Assembly: GCF_002224245.2 (NCBI RefSeq)
Contig: NZ_NKHK02000013.1
Span: forward strand, 1-44,729
DNA from: Moraxella sp. VT-16-12
GTDB lineage: Bacteria; Pseudomonadota; Gammaproteobacteria; Pseudomonadales; Moraxellaceae
Length of the DNA: 44,729 nt
Direction: 5' to 3'
In this document: positions 36,376-44,649 of the stretch, in pieces
Numbering within the stretch: the stretch's first letter is position 1
Layout of the letters: each line of letters starts with the position of its first letter
The notes under the pieces: model-generated
What the model was told of the DNA's origin: nothing
The model's input: only the letters and a program-made list of their open reading frames with translations
Database searches by the model: none
Made by a program: the position numbers and the translations under genes

Positions 36376-37625
36376 TGTCTTGTGGTGCGTGATTGCAGTG
36401 CTTTTTGTGCTACTGATGGGTTTTGTTTGGCTGTTGGTGTGTCAGTTGCGTCAAGTGGCTCATCTTAACACATGGTTAAAAAGCCCAAAAAAAACAGCAC
36501 ATTTCTATTGATGGCTCTGTACCGTTTTTTGGCGATTGGCAGGGGATATATGATGAATTATTGCGCATTGAAAACGGTCATCAAAAGCGAGCTGAACGCT
36601 TAAACAAGACCATTCATCGCTTAAACCGCATGATGACCGCCATACCCAGTGCTGTACTCATCATCAATGAAAAAAAAGGCATAGAATGGAAAAACGCCAA
36701 AGCGGACGAATATTTATCCTTACAAAATGAACCATTGCCACTGGATAAAAAAATCAATGATGATGGTTTTTGCTCATTTTTATCAAGTTTGTTGCCACAT
36801 AAAACAAACAGCAAACAATCAGATGACAGCAGTATAGAACAAACATTAAAATTCAACCAAAAAACCTTACATTGCACGCTCATTCCCATAGAAGCTAATG
36901 CCACCATGTTGATTGCTCATGACATGACTGCCAGCGAACAGCTTAATGTTTCAAAAAATGCTTTTATTGCCAATGTCAGCCATGAGTTACGCACGCCTTT
37001 GACGGTGATACAGGGGTTTTTGGAAACTTTGTCAGAAAATGAGCTAGACCGTGCCTTGCAGTTGGAATTTATTGGGCTGATGTACCAACAATCTGAGCGA
37101 ATGCTAGATTTGATAGAAGGACTGCTGACCTTATCACGCTTAGAAAATGATGACAGCCCAATAAAATTGCCAGTAAATCTATCTAAACTGATGATGAGTA
37201 TCATTAAAGATGCCAAAGCACTCTCTAAAACACATAAGATGGATACCAACATTACAGATGATGTTTGGGTGATGGGTGTGTATAAAGAGCTATATAGTGC
37301 CTTTGGTAATTTGATTTTTAATGCCATTCATCATACAGCTGGTGGCACGCAGATTGACATTGATTTGTCTGTGGATGGCGGTCAGGCGGTATTTTTTGTC
37401 AAGGATAATGGTGAAGGCATTAGCGGTGAGCATTTGTCGCATTTAACAGAGCGGTTTTATCGGGTGGATAAAGGCAGAAGTCGCAAAACAGGCGGTAGTG
37501 GTCTTGGGCTTGCCATTACTAAGCACATTTTAGCTCGCCATCATGCCACCTTGACAATTACCAGTGAAGTGGGTGTGGGCAGTAATTTCGGGGTAAAGAT
37601 GTCATGCATCAACCCACCAAACTAG
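36350..37625 (+). pseudogene. phoR: Phosphate sensor histidine kinase PhoR, split by a frameshift at an A8 tract
   Basis: Membrane sensor kinase partner of PhoB. The ATG at 36350 opens a frame with a TM segment (VLWCVIAVLFVLLMGFVWLLV) and a linker RQVAHLNTWL, which ends at a TGA at 36509-36511. Removing one A from the run at 36487-36494 joins it to the frame that continues to 37625, restoring about 424 residues (E. coli PhoR has 431). In that frame follow the FFGDWQGIYDELLRIENGH segment, a PAS-like region, the H-box SHELRTP with phosphoacceptor His211 in the joined numbering, N-box FNAIHHTA, DNGEGIS and GGSGLGLAI. Without the repair, only a soluble kinase from TTG 36561 (354 residues) could be made. 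It may be a true mutation, programmed or transcriptional slippage, or a sequencing error. Confidence 0.85.
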
Positions 37626-37720
37626 CGGTTAAATTGCACAAATGGCTGTCAGATATGGATTTGGTGTTGGGTAGCGACATGAGCTACAAGCACAAACCTT
37701 GTTGTTCTTTAATATGCTGT

Positions 37721-39268
37721 TTATTTTAAAAACAACTGATAACCAACATTGTCTGTCAAAGCGTGGCACTGATAGCCAATTTCGCCCAATGCATCCATAA
37801 TCTGACGACCACTACCTGAGCTGGCTTGAAGCCCCACCAAAATCCGCCCTTCGGCAGCTCCATGATTGCGATAATGAAACAGCGTGATATTAAAATCCTG
37901 CCCTAATTTTTCCAAAAAGTTAAGCAGTGCCCCCGGTCGCTCAGGAAACATCACCCGAAACACTTGTTCATCGGTCAAATTGGTGTGCCCACCAATCAAA
38001 TAGCGAATGTGTGTTTTGGCAAGCTCATCATCGGTCAAATCAACGCTTTGATAGCCACTTTGCTCTAAAATGCTGCTGATGGTTTGACGTTCTTTTTGTC
38101 CTTCTTTGAGTGCCACGCCCACAAAAATGCGAGCAGGACTGTCAGGGTCTTGGGTATTGACTCGATAGTTAAATTCGGTGATGTTACGCCCCTGCAAAGT
38201 GCGACAAAACTCCAAAAATGCCCCTGTTTTTTCGGGGATTTGTACGGCAAAAATCGCTTCTTTTTGCTCGCCAATCTCGGTACGCTCAGCGATATAACGT
38301 AAGCGGTCAAAGTTCATGTTTGCCCCTGAGATGATGGCAACCATATTTTTACCATGTAAGTTGTGCATTTGGACGTATTTTTTTAGACCTGCCAACGCCA
38401 ACGCCCCAGACGGCTCAACAATGTGGCGATTTTCTTCAAAAATATCTTTGACAGACGCGCAAATCTCATCATTACTGCATGTAACGACATCATCAATCAC
38501 TTTGCCTTGACCGCTTGATTTGTTTAAATTGGCAATTTCAAAAGGCAACTGACCGATTTGGGCGACCGCCACACCATCAGCAAATAGGCTCACTTGCGAT
38601 AAACGAGTGCGTTTGCCGTCTTTTAGGGCGACATTTAGGCAAGCTGAGCCTTCGGACTCTACGGCAATCACTTTGACGTGGGGGGCAACTTCCCCCAAAA
38701 ACGCCGCCACGCCTGCCACCAGTCCGCCACCGCCCACAGGCACAAACACATATTCTAGCTCTCGCCAGTCTTGGGACAGCTCCAAAGCGACCGTGCCTTG
38801 ACCTGCAATGACCAGCGTATCGTCATAAGGGGCAATGTAAGTCATGCCATCTTGCTCGGCTTTTTGTATGGCAAAGCGGTTGGCTTCATCAAAGCTATCA
38901 CCATGCAAATACACTGTACCGCCAAAGGCTTTAACCGCCTTGACTTTGATGTCAGGCGTGGTTTTTGGCATGACAATTAAGTTATTTAGCCCCAAACGAT
39001 GAGCTGAATAGGCAACGCCTTGGGCGTGGTTGCCAGCGGACGCACAGATGATGCCTTTGGCTTTTTGTTCGTCTGACAGTTGGCTGATGCGGTTGTATGC
39101 CCCACGCAGTTTAAAGCTAAATACTGGTTGTAAGTCCTCGCGTTTTAGGCGTATGTCATTGTCAAAGCGGGCGGATAATTTGTCTGCTTTGTCTAGGGGG
39201 GTGCGTATGGCAACATCATAAACGGTGGCGGTGATGATGGCACGGACGTAGTCGGATAGGGTGATCAT
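37721..39268 (-). CDS. ilvA: Biosynthetic threonine deaminase (threonine ammonia-lyase)
   Basis: PLP enzyme converting threonine to 2-oxobutyrate, the first step of isoleucine synthesis. The 515-residue protein has the PLP lysine in FSFKLRGAY (Lys53), the glycine-rich SAGNHAQG phosphate loop, VPVGGGGLVAGVA, and two ACT-like regulatory domains in the C-terminal third (about 325-515), where isoleucine and valine act. The two ACT repeats mark the allosteric biosynthetic type rather than the catabolic TdcB. ATG 39268 is preferred to the TTG at 39286 because it gives the usual N-terminus; it lies eight bases after the stop of the upstream secreted-protein gene. Confidence 0.96.
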   Translation of the reverse strand: MITLSDYVRAIITATVYDVAIRTPLDKADKLSARFDNDIRLKREDLQPVFSFKLRGAYNRISQLSDEQKAKGIICASAGNHAQGVAYSAHRLGLNNLIVMPKTTPDIKVKAVKAFGGTVYLHGDSFDEANRFAIQKAEQDGMTYIAPYDDTLVIAGQGTVALELSQDWRELEYVFVPVGGGGLVAGVAAFLGEVAPHVKVIAVESEGSACLNVALKDGKRTRLSQVSLFADGVAVAQIGQLPFEIANLNKSSGQGKVIDDVVTCSNDEICASVKDIFEENRHIVEPSGALALAGLKKYVQMHNLHGKNMVAIISGANMNFDRLRYIAERTEIGEQKEAIFAVQIPEKTGAFLEFCRTLQGRNITEFNYRVNTQDPDSPARIFVGVALKEGQKERQTISSILEQSGYQSVDLTDDELAKTHIRYLIGGHTNLTDEQVFRVMFPERPGALLNFLEKLGQDFNITLFHYRNHGAAEGRILVGLQASSGSGRQIMDALGEIGYQCHALTDNVGYQLFLK

Positions 39269-39276
39269 GGGGCTTT

Positions 39277-39828
39277 TTAATTCCAATCAATACTAACGAT
39301 TTTATTTTGTTTGACGGTTTTGAGATGTTGAAATTTTTTGTGCTGTTCATGCCAAGCATAAACTTCATAGGTGATGCTTTGTCTGGCTGTGGTGTCGCTT
39401 AACTCTTCTTGCGTGCAGCTGCGTTTGATAAACAGACGGCTGTTTGGATAAAATTGTAAACGTTCATCCTCTTGATGTTCATCGTCGCTAGAATAACACC
39501 CATCATAAGCCAGTCCATCGTTATCATCAGGTAAACCATATACCTGCCCTGTCTTTTTGTCAATCATCGCCCCAGAAATACACCCTGTGCCACAACCCCA
39601 AATCTCCACAATATAACTGCCTGCAAAGTTGATTGTGCCATCTTTGTGAGCATCACTTAGGCGGGTTTTGAAAAGTTTCCATTCACCAAGTTTCAATGGA
39701 GCTTTTTTGCCTGTATAAACCTTGGCAGGGTATTTGCCAAACTCATAGCCTGCCACCGTTTTGGCGTAGGCGAAAGTGGTTAATAATGGCAAAAGTAAAA
39801 GTGATAGTGTTAAAGCCAGTTTGTTCAT
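39277..39828 (-). CDS. Secreted hypothetical protein
   Basis: A 183-residue protein with a clear Sec signal peptide (1-22, cut after AYA) and a mature part of about 160 residues. Conserved-looking features are GSYIVEIWGCGTGCISGAMIDKKTGQVYGLP, with a Cys-x-x-x-Cys pair, and two later cysteines, suggesting disulfides in the periplasm. I do not recognise a family with a known function. AAGGAAAA precedes the ATG. Located directly upstream of ilvA with an eight-base gap, so probably co-transcribed, though no functional link is evident. Confidence 0.8.
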   Translation of the reverse strand: MNKLALTLSLLLLPLLTTFAYAKTVAGYEFGKYPAKVYTGKKAPLKLGEWKLFKTRLSDAHKDGTINFAGSYIVEIWGCGTGCISGAMIDKKTGQVYGLPDDNDGLAYDGCYSSDDEHQEDERLQFYPNSRLFIKRSCTQEELSDTTARQSITYEVYAWHEQHKKFQHLKTVKQNKIVSIDWN

Positions 39829-39887
39829 AACATTTTCCTTAATGAGTTCTCATTGACCACCTTCTCATTTGCCATTAGTTTTATCAA

Positions 39888-40637
39888 CTAGGCATTTAGC
39901 TCGTTCATCACCTCATCACTAAAATTGACATTGGTATAGACTTCTTGAACGTCGTCCAAGTCTTCTAGCATATCAATCATTTTTAGCACTTTTTGGGCGT
40001 CATCAATATTGTCAATATCAGCCGTGGTAGAAGGTGACATGGTAACCTCGGCATTGTCCGCTTTTAAACCAGCTTCTGCCAACGCATCCATCACTGCCCC
40101 AAAGTCGTTGGGTTCGGTGATGACCAAAAGGCTCTCGCCATCATTTTCAATGTCGCTAGCACCTGCTTCTAGGGCAATCTCCATCACTTTATCTTCAAGC
40201 GATACGTCATTAAAAATAATCTCGCCACGTTTGCTAAACAAATACGCCACCGAGCCAGACGTGCCAAGGTTGCCACCGTGCTTACTAAATGCATGGCGAA
40301 CCTCGCCTACGGTGCGATTGACGTTGTCAGTCATCGTCTCCACAATCACCGCCACACCACCAACGCCATAGCCTTCGTAGGTGATTTCTTGGACGTTATC
40401 GCCTTCACCGCCGCCTTGTCCACGCTCAATGGCGCGTTTGATGACGTCTTTGGTCATGTTGGCGGCGTTGGCTTTTTCAAGGACGGCACGCAAGCGGGGG
40501 TTGTTGGCAGGGTCAGGGTCGCCACCTTTACTGGCAGAGACGATTTCACGGATAATTTTGGTAAAGATTTTGCCTTTTGCGGCATCTTGTTTGGCTTTAC
40601 GATGTTTGATATTTGCCCATTTACTATGACCTGCCAT
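39888..40637 (-). CDS. YebC/PmpR-type regulatory or translation factor
   Basis: A 249-residue cytosolic protein of the YebC family. It begins [23 protein letters not shown], then the [26 protein letters not shown] segment and an acidic C-terminal domain. Members were described as DNA-binding regulators (PmpR) and more recently as factors that relieve ribosome pausing at proline-rich stretches; which applies here cannot be told. AAAGGTG precedes the ATG. In many bacteria the gene is beside ruvC; it is not here. Confidence 0.95.
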   Translation of the reverse strand: MAGHSKWANIKHRKAKQDAAKGKIFTKIIREIVSASKGGDPDPANNPRLRAVLEKANAANMTKDVIKRAIERGQGGGEGDNVQEITYEGYGVGGVAVIVETMTDNVNRTVGEVRHAFSKHGGNLGTSGSVAYLFSKRGEIIFNDVSLEDKVMEIALEAGASDIENDGESLLVITEPNDFGAVMDALAEAGLKADNAEVTMSPSTTADIDNIDDAQKVLKMIDMLEDLDDVQEVYTNVNFSDEVMNELNA

Positions 40638-40772
40638 AATGCACCTTTAAATTTGCTTTATATGTGATGGTTTAACAAGATAAGTTGATAAGATAACTGT
40701 CAAAAATTAACACAAAAACTTATCAAAAAGCGATTATTATACGCTTTTATGACTGATTTTCAATGCAAAATC

Positions 40773-40985
40773 TTAGTTAGAACGTTTTTGGCATTCCAAC
40801 ATGCGATTTGTCCACTCCACCATCTCAGGTGAGCCAAAATTATCCGCCGTTACTTTTGGTTTGGGGTATTCACGTTCACAATGTGGGTTGTAAACCTCGT
40901 GTTTTGGGGTGGGCTGTGATGGTATGGTGGTCGTGCAGGCACTTAGGCTGATGGCAAAAAAGCCAAAAAGAGCAAGTTTTTTCAT
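40773..40985 (-). CDS. Small predicted lipoprotein
   Basis: A 70-residue protein with a lipoprotein signal: MKKLALFGFFAISLSAC, the lipobox LSAC placing the lipidated Cys at residue 17. The mature part is short, with HEVYNPHCEREYPKP and PEMVEWTNRMLECQK, including two further cysteines that could form a disulfide. Function unknown. An ATG at 41000, five codons earlier, is also possible; neither has a clear ribosome site. It lies 18 bases after the MerR gene on the same strand, so it may be co-transcribed with it. Confidence 0.7.
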   Translation of the reverse strand: MKKLALFGFFAISLSACTTTIPSQPTPKHEVYNPHCEREYPKPKVTADNFGSPEMVEWTNRMLECQKRSN

Positions 40986-41045
40986 GATGATTTTACGCAT
41001 TTGGATTAAATGGCATATTATAACCAAATTTGTCGTTTTTGGGAA

Positions 41046-41444
41046 TTATTGGTGTGTGTTGCCTTGCAAAAAATCCACCACTTTGCATGATTTATCATCA
41101 TTTTGGCAAAGCTCTATTGCCATCAGTGTTTGTTTGATGGTGTTTAGCTCAGATAACTTTTGCTCAATGGCACACAGCTGCTTTTGGATAAATTCATCGG
41201 CGTGCTTTGGTGTATCGCCATTTTGCAAACGTTGTAGTTGCTTGATGGTGTCTATGCTAAAACCCAGATGACGGCACATTTTAATAAAGTTAAGCTGTTT
41301 TAGATGGTGCTTAGTAAAAATGCGATAGCCGTTGCTGTCTCGGCTTGGTGCGTCCAACAGTCCAATCTTTTCATAATAACGAATGGTTTCGCCACCAATG
41401 CCCGTCAGGCAAGACAGTTCAGATTTTTTTAAAATATTTGCCAT
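41046..41444 (-). CDS. MerR-family metal-responsive regulator (CadR/PbrR/ZntR-like)
   Basis: A 132-residue dimeric activator. The winged helix is at 1-70 (GGETIRYYEKIGLL, NGYRIFTKHHLKQLNFI), then the dimerisation helix and a metal-binding loop with Cys113 and Cys120 (CQNDDKSC). This resembles CadR/PbrR/ZntR. The sensor Cys that those regulators have at the start of the dimerisation helix (position near 79) is replaced here by His81 in my alignment, so the metal preference may differ. Divergent from the CDF transporter, with a MerR-type operator between them, so it most likely controls that exporter. Confidence 0.9.
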   Translation of the reverse strand: MANILKKSELSCLTGIGGETIRYYEKIGLLDAPSRDSNGYRIFTKHHLKQLNFIKMCRHLGFSIDTIKQLQRLQNGDTPKHADEFIQKQLCAIEQKLSELNTIKQTLMAIELCQNDDKSCKVVDFLQGNTHQ

Positions 41445-41450
41445 GATGTA

Positions 41451-41481
41451 TTGACCTTGTAGTAACTACATTGTTTATGAT
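41451..41481 (+). promoter_or_regulatory. MerR-type promoter/operator of the CDF gene
   Basis: TTGACC (41451-41456) and TATGAT (41476-41481) are separated by 19 bp, the suboptimal spacing that MerR proteins untwist. The perfect inverted repeat TGTAGT-A-ACTACA (41458-41470) sits in the spacer. Both are textbook features. Confidence 0.85.
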
Positions 41482-41511
41482 GACTATTATAACCAAAAAT
41501 TTGGAGCAACT

Positions 41512-42117
41512 ATGACACATCATCACACTCATGACCATCATAGTCATCACAGTAGCGATGTCAAAACTTTGTTTTGGTGTTTTTTGGTCATCACAACTTT
41601 TATGGCGATTGAATTTGTGGCAGGCAAGTGGTTTGACAGTTTGGCGTTGGTGGCGGACGCAGGGCATATGGCAAATGATGCGTTTGCGTTGGCTTTGTCG
41701 CTGTTGTCTTTACTGCTTGCTAAGCACGCCAAAAAACTATCATGGTGGCTGTCTGTCATCAATACAATGTCTTTGCTGGTGATTGCTGTATTTGTCATCA
41801 TCAAAGCGATTTATCGCTTACAAAACCCTGTATTTATTGATGCTGTGCCGATGATGTTGGTGGCGGCAATAGGGCTGTTTGTTAATGTATTTGTGGCGTA
41901 TCAAATGCTCAATGCCAACCAACAAAACATCAATGTGCGTTTGGCGTATTTGCATGTGTTGGTGGATTTGTTGGGGTCGGTGGTGGCGATGGTTGCTGGG
42001 CTTGTGATATATCTGTTTGGGTGGCTATGGATAGATGGTGTGGCAAGCCTTGTGTTGGGGGTGTTTGTGCTACGTAGTGGCTGTGTGGCACTTTTGGCGT
42101 TGATAAAGCGTGATTAG
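41512..42117 (+). CDS. Cation diffusion facilitator lacking the C-terminal domain
   Basis: Proton-coupled exporter of Zn(II) or related ions, inner membrane. The 201-residue protein begins with a His-rich tail (residues 1-13, eight histidines), then six TM segments. The transport-site HxxxD motifs are intact: His52-Asp56 (with Asp49) in TM2 and His148-Asp152 in TM5. The cytoplasmic metal-sensing domain of about 80-100 residues present in CzcD/YiiP-type proteins is missing; only 11 residues follow TM6 and no homologous frame continues. GGAGC lies 6 bases before the ATG. Control by the divergent MerR is expected. Confidence 0.9.
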   Translation: MTHHHTHDHHSHHSSDVKTLFWCFLVITTFMAIEFVAGKWFDSLALVADAGHMANDAFALALSLLSLLLAKHAKKLSWWLSVINTMSLLVIAVFVIIKAIYRLQNPVFIDAVPMMLVAAIGLFVNVFVAYQMLNANQQNINVRLAYLHVLVDLLGSVVAMVAGLVIYLFGWLWIDGVASLVLGVFVLRSGCVALLALIKRD

Positions 42118-42247
42118 TGCGGATGTGGCATGATGTTTTGTTTAACTTTTAAAAGCATAAGTCAGGTAGGTTTTGGCAAAATTTTGTAAAAATACTATGC
42201 CAATATCTAACTTTGTTATAAAATACCACCAAAAAATTTTGCCACTT

Positions 42248-43075
42248 ATGAGAAAACCACGCCCCAAAAATCCCACCCTTGCCGAACACATTCATATTGT
42301 CATTGAAGGCACGGACACGCCTGCTGGTAAGTTTTTTGATGTGGTATTACTCATCACCATTGTGTTGAGTGTGGTGGTGGTGATGTTAGACAGTGTTTTG
42401 TATTGGCGATTGCGTTTTAAAGAGCTGTTTGTCTATGCTGAATGGTTTTTTACCATTTTATTTACCATAGAATATGCACTTCGGCTGTATTCTGCCCCAA
42501 ATCGCAAGCGTTATGCGTTTAGTTTTTTTGGGATTGTGGATTTGGTGGCACTGCTACCAAGCTATTTAAGTCTGTTATTTGTTGGTACGCAATATTTGCT
42601 TGTGGTGCGTGTTTTACGCATTTTACGCATTTTTCGGATATTTCACTTAAACTCTTATTTGCAGCAAGCAGGATTTTTGGCGGCCGCTTTTAAGACAAGC
42701 CAACATAAAATCATTGTATTTTTCTTGTCATTGTTATTGTTGGTTACGATTTTTGGGTCTATTTTGTATGTCGTGGAAGGTCCTGAAAACGGCTATACCA
42801 GCATTCCCCGCTCTATCTATTGGGCGGTGGTTACGCTCACCACAGTCGGCTATGGCGACATCTCACCCAAAACGCCCATCGGGCAAGCCATCGCAAGCAT
42901 GGTCATGATAACAGGTTATGCCATCATTGCCGTGCCAACAGGGATTTTTACTGCTGAGCTCACTCGCACCATGCGACCACAATTACACCCCATCTCTTGC
43001 CCAAATTGCGGTAAATTTGGTCATGCGTCTAATGCCAAGTTTTGTGATAGATGTGGACATGATTTGCACTTATAA
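42248..43075 (+). CDS. Voltage-gated potassium channel-like protein with zinc-ribbon tail
   Basis: A 275-residue six-TM channel. S1 is near residues 30-50; S4 has regularly spaced arginines (RVLRILRIFRIF); the pore helix leads to the K+ filter TTVGYGD (198-204); S6 follows (IASMVMITGYAIIAVPTGIF). After S6 comes a zinc-ribbon-like end with Cys251-x2-Cys254 and Cys266-x2-Cys269. The family is the bacterial Kv/ion-transport type. Starts at 42197 (ATG) and 42173 (TTG, with GGTAGG before it) are also possible; 42248 gives the usual N-terminus. It follows the CDF gene by about 130 bases. Confidence 0.88.
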   Translation: MRKPRPKNPTLAEHIHIVIEGTDTPAGKFFDVVLLITIVLSVVVVMLDSVLYWRLRFKELFVYAEWFFTILFTIEYALRLYSAPNRKRYAFSFFGIVDLVALLPSYLSLLFVGTQYLLVVRVLRILRIFRIFHLNSYLQQAGFLAAAFKTSQHKIIVFFLSLLLLVTIFGSILYVVEGPENGYTSIPRSIYWAVVTLTTVGYGDISPKTPIGQAIASMVMITGYAIIAVPTGIFTAELTRTMRPQLHPISCPNCGKFGHASNAKFCDRCGHDLHL

Positions 43076-43079
43076 ACCA

Positions 43080-43102
43080 AAAACCGCTTTAAAAGCGGTT
43101 TT
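43080..43102 (+). terminator. Bidirectional terminator between the channel and rluB
   Basis: AAAACCGCTT (43080-43089) pairs perfectly with AAGCGGTTTT (43093-43102), 10 bp with a three-base loop, with A and T flanks on both sides, so it can work in both directions for these converging genes. Confidence 0.8.
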
Positions 43103-44036
43103 ATTGTACCTGATAAAACTTTGCCTTGGCAAAAGATGGTTTTGGGTCTTTTTTGTCAGAATTTTTAGCTTTATCTTTGTTGTGGCGTTTTTGGTGGCTT
43201 TCACGAGCAGATAAGGGTTTTTTGTGGATACGGGCTTGTTTTTCTTTGGTGTGGGTGGTAAGACCTGTACCAAGCTTTGGACGTATGCCAACAAGCTCAC
43301 CAAGCCTGCCAATTTCTTTGGCATCTAGCTCAATAAATCGTCCTGTTTTTAGCTCTTTGGGCAGTATGACCGAGCCGTAGCGGGTGCGGATAAGACGTGA
43401 GACTCTTAGGGCTTGTGATTCAAACATGCGGCGGACTTCACGTTTACGCCCTTCTTTGATGCTGACATGATACCATTGATTGACACCTGTGCCACCACCT
43501 TCTTTGATGTCGTCAAATTTTGCCATGCCATCATCAAGCTGCACACCTGTGGTTAAATTACGAGTGATTTCGGGGCTGACTTCACCAAGCACTCGCACGG
43601 CATACTCTCGCACCACTTCGCTTGATGGGTGCATCAGACGGTGAGCCAGTTTGCCATCATTGGTAAATAGCAATAGCCCAGATGAGTTGATGTCAAGACG
43701 ACCAACCATAATCCATCTGTCGCCTGTCAGTTTGGGTAAGCGGTCAAAAACAGTGGGGCGACCTTCTGGGTCTGATGTGGAGCAGATTTCACCTTCTGGC
43801 TTATAGTAAGCAATGACACGACGACGTTTTTCTCGCTCGGCTTTTAGGCGAACAAGGCGACCGTCCACACGAATCTCATCTTGGGCGGTGGCTCTGTCGC
43901 CGAGCTTGGCAAGTGTGCCGTTAATGGAGATGCGACCTGCTTTGATAATCTCTTCTAACTGACGGCGTGAACCTAGTCCTGCATTAGCCAGCAGTTTTTG
44001 AAGTTTGTCGCCTTGGGGGGTGTTTGTGCTATTCAT
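43101..44036 (-). CDS. rluB: 23S rRNA pseudouridine synthase RluB
   Basis: Isomerises a uridine in 23S rRNA helix 89 (position 2605 in E. coli). The 311-residue protein has an S4 RNA-binding domain (about 8-60, KLQKLLANAGLGSRRQLEEII), the RsuA-family catalytic domain with VGRLDINSSGLLLFTNDG (catalytic Asp), and a basic C-terminal tail from about 245 on, rich in Lys, His and Arg. Long basic tails fit RluB. RluE/RluF/RsuA are alternatives but less likely given the scpB neighbour, the usual partner. Start ATG 44036 has CAGGACA upstream; the longer frame to 44063 is not favoured. Confidence 0.93.
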   Translation of the reverse strand: MNSTNTPQGDKLQKLLANAGLGSRRQLEEIIKAGRISINGTLAKLGDRATAQDEIRVDGRLVRLKAEREKRRRVIAYYKPEGEICSTSDPEGRPTVFDRLPKLTGDRWIMVGRLDINSSGLLLFTNDGKLAHRLMHPSSEVVREYAVRVLGEVSPEITRNLTTGVQLDDGMAKFDDIKEGGGTGVNQWYHVSIKEGRKREVRRMFESQALRVSRLIRTRYGSVILPKELKTGRFIELDAKEIGRLGELVGIRPKLGTGLTTHTKEKQARIHKKPLSARESHQKRHNKDKAKNSDKKDPKPSFAKAKFYQVQ

Positions 44037-44121
44037 GATGTGTCCTGTGGTGGAGTGTAACATTTCACAATGTAAATTGCTAATTATAGCACATATTTTA
44101 TGATGTTTGATAAAATTCTTC

Positions 44122-44649
44122 TCACAAATTGGGCAGCTCTGGTAGTTCGGGCAACTCAGTCAAACTCATCAGACCAAAAGCATCCAAAAATGCAGGCGTG
44201 GTGTGCAATAAAGCGGGGCGACCGATGGTGTCTTTATGACCTTTTTCAGTAATCCAGCCCTTATCAAACAGTTGCCTTAGAATATTGCTAGATACCGCCA
44301 CACCACGAATCTGCTCAATGTCAGAGCGGGTAACAGGCTGTTTGTAAGCAATGATGGCAAGTGTTTCAAGCACCGCTTGTGATAGCGTTTCTGTGCGTTC
44401 AGGAAATATTTGTGCGACCAAATGGCTATACTCTTCACGAATTTGTAAACGATAGCCTGTGGCGGTTTTTACAAGACCAAGCACCCCCTGACTAAGTCGC
44501 TCATGCAAGCAAGATAACGCAATCATCAGCTCATCATCGCTGATGTTAAGTGAGTTTTTTAGGGTGCGTTCGTCCAAGGGGGTAACACTGGCGTGTAGCA
44601 ATACTTCTATATGACGGCTCAGTTGCTCATGGCTTGATAAATCGTTCAT
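44122..44649 (-). CDS. scpB: Segregation and condensation protein B
   Basis: Subunit of the SMC-ScpAB condensin complex, binding the C-terminal part of ScpA. The 175-residue protein has two winged-helix domains: the first around 10-75 (HIEVLLHASVTPLDERTL), the second around 85-160 (LSQAVLETLAIIAYKQPVTRSDIEQIRG and WITEKGHKDTIGRPALLHTT). The end is Leu/Pro/Glu rich. It is followed by rluB 85 bases on, the common scpA-scpB-rluB order; scpA would lie outside the window on the right. GGAT within the upstream sequence serves as ribosome site. Confidence 0.95.
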   Translation of the reverse strand: MNDLSSHEQLSRHIEVLLHASVTPLDERTLKNSLNISDDELMIALSCLHERLSQGVLGLVKTATGYRLQIREEYSHLVAQIFPERTETLSQAVLETLAIIAYKQPVTRSDIEQIRGVAVSSNILRQLFDKGWITEKGHKDTIGRPALLHTTPAFLDAFGLMSLTELPELPELPNL

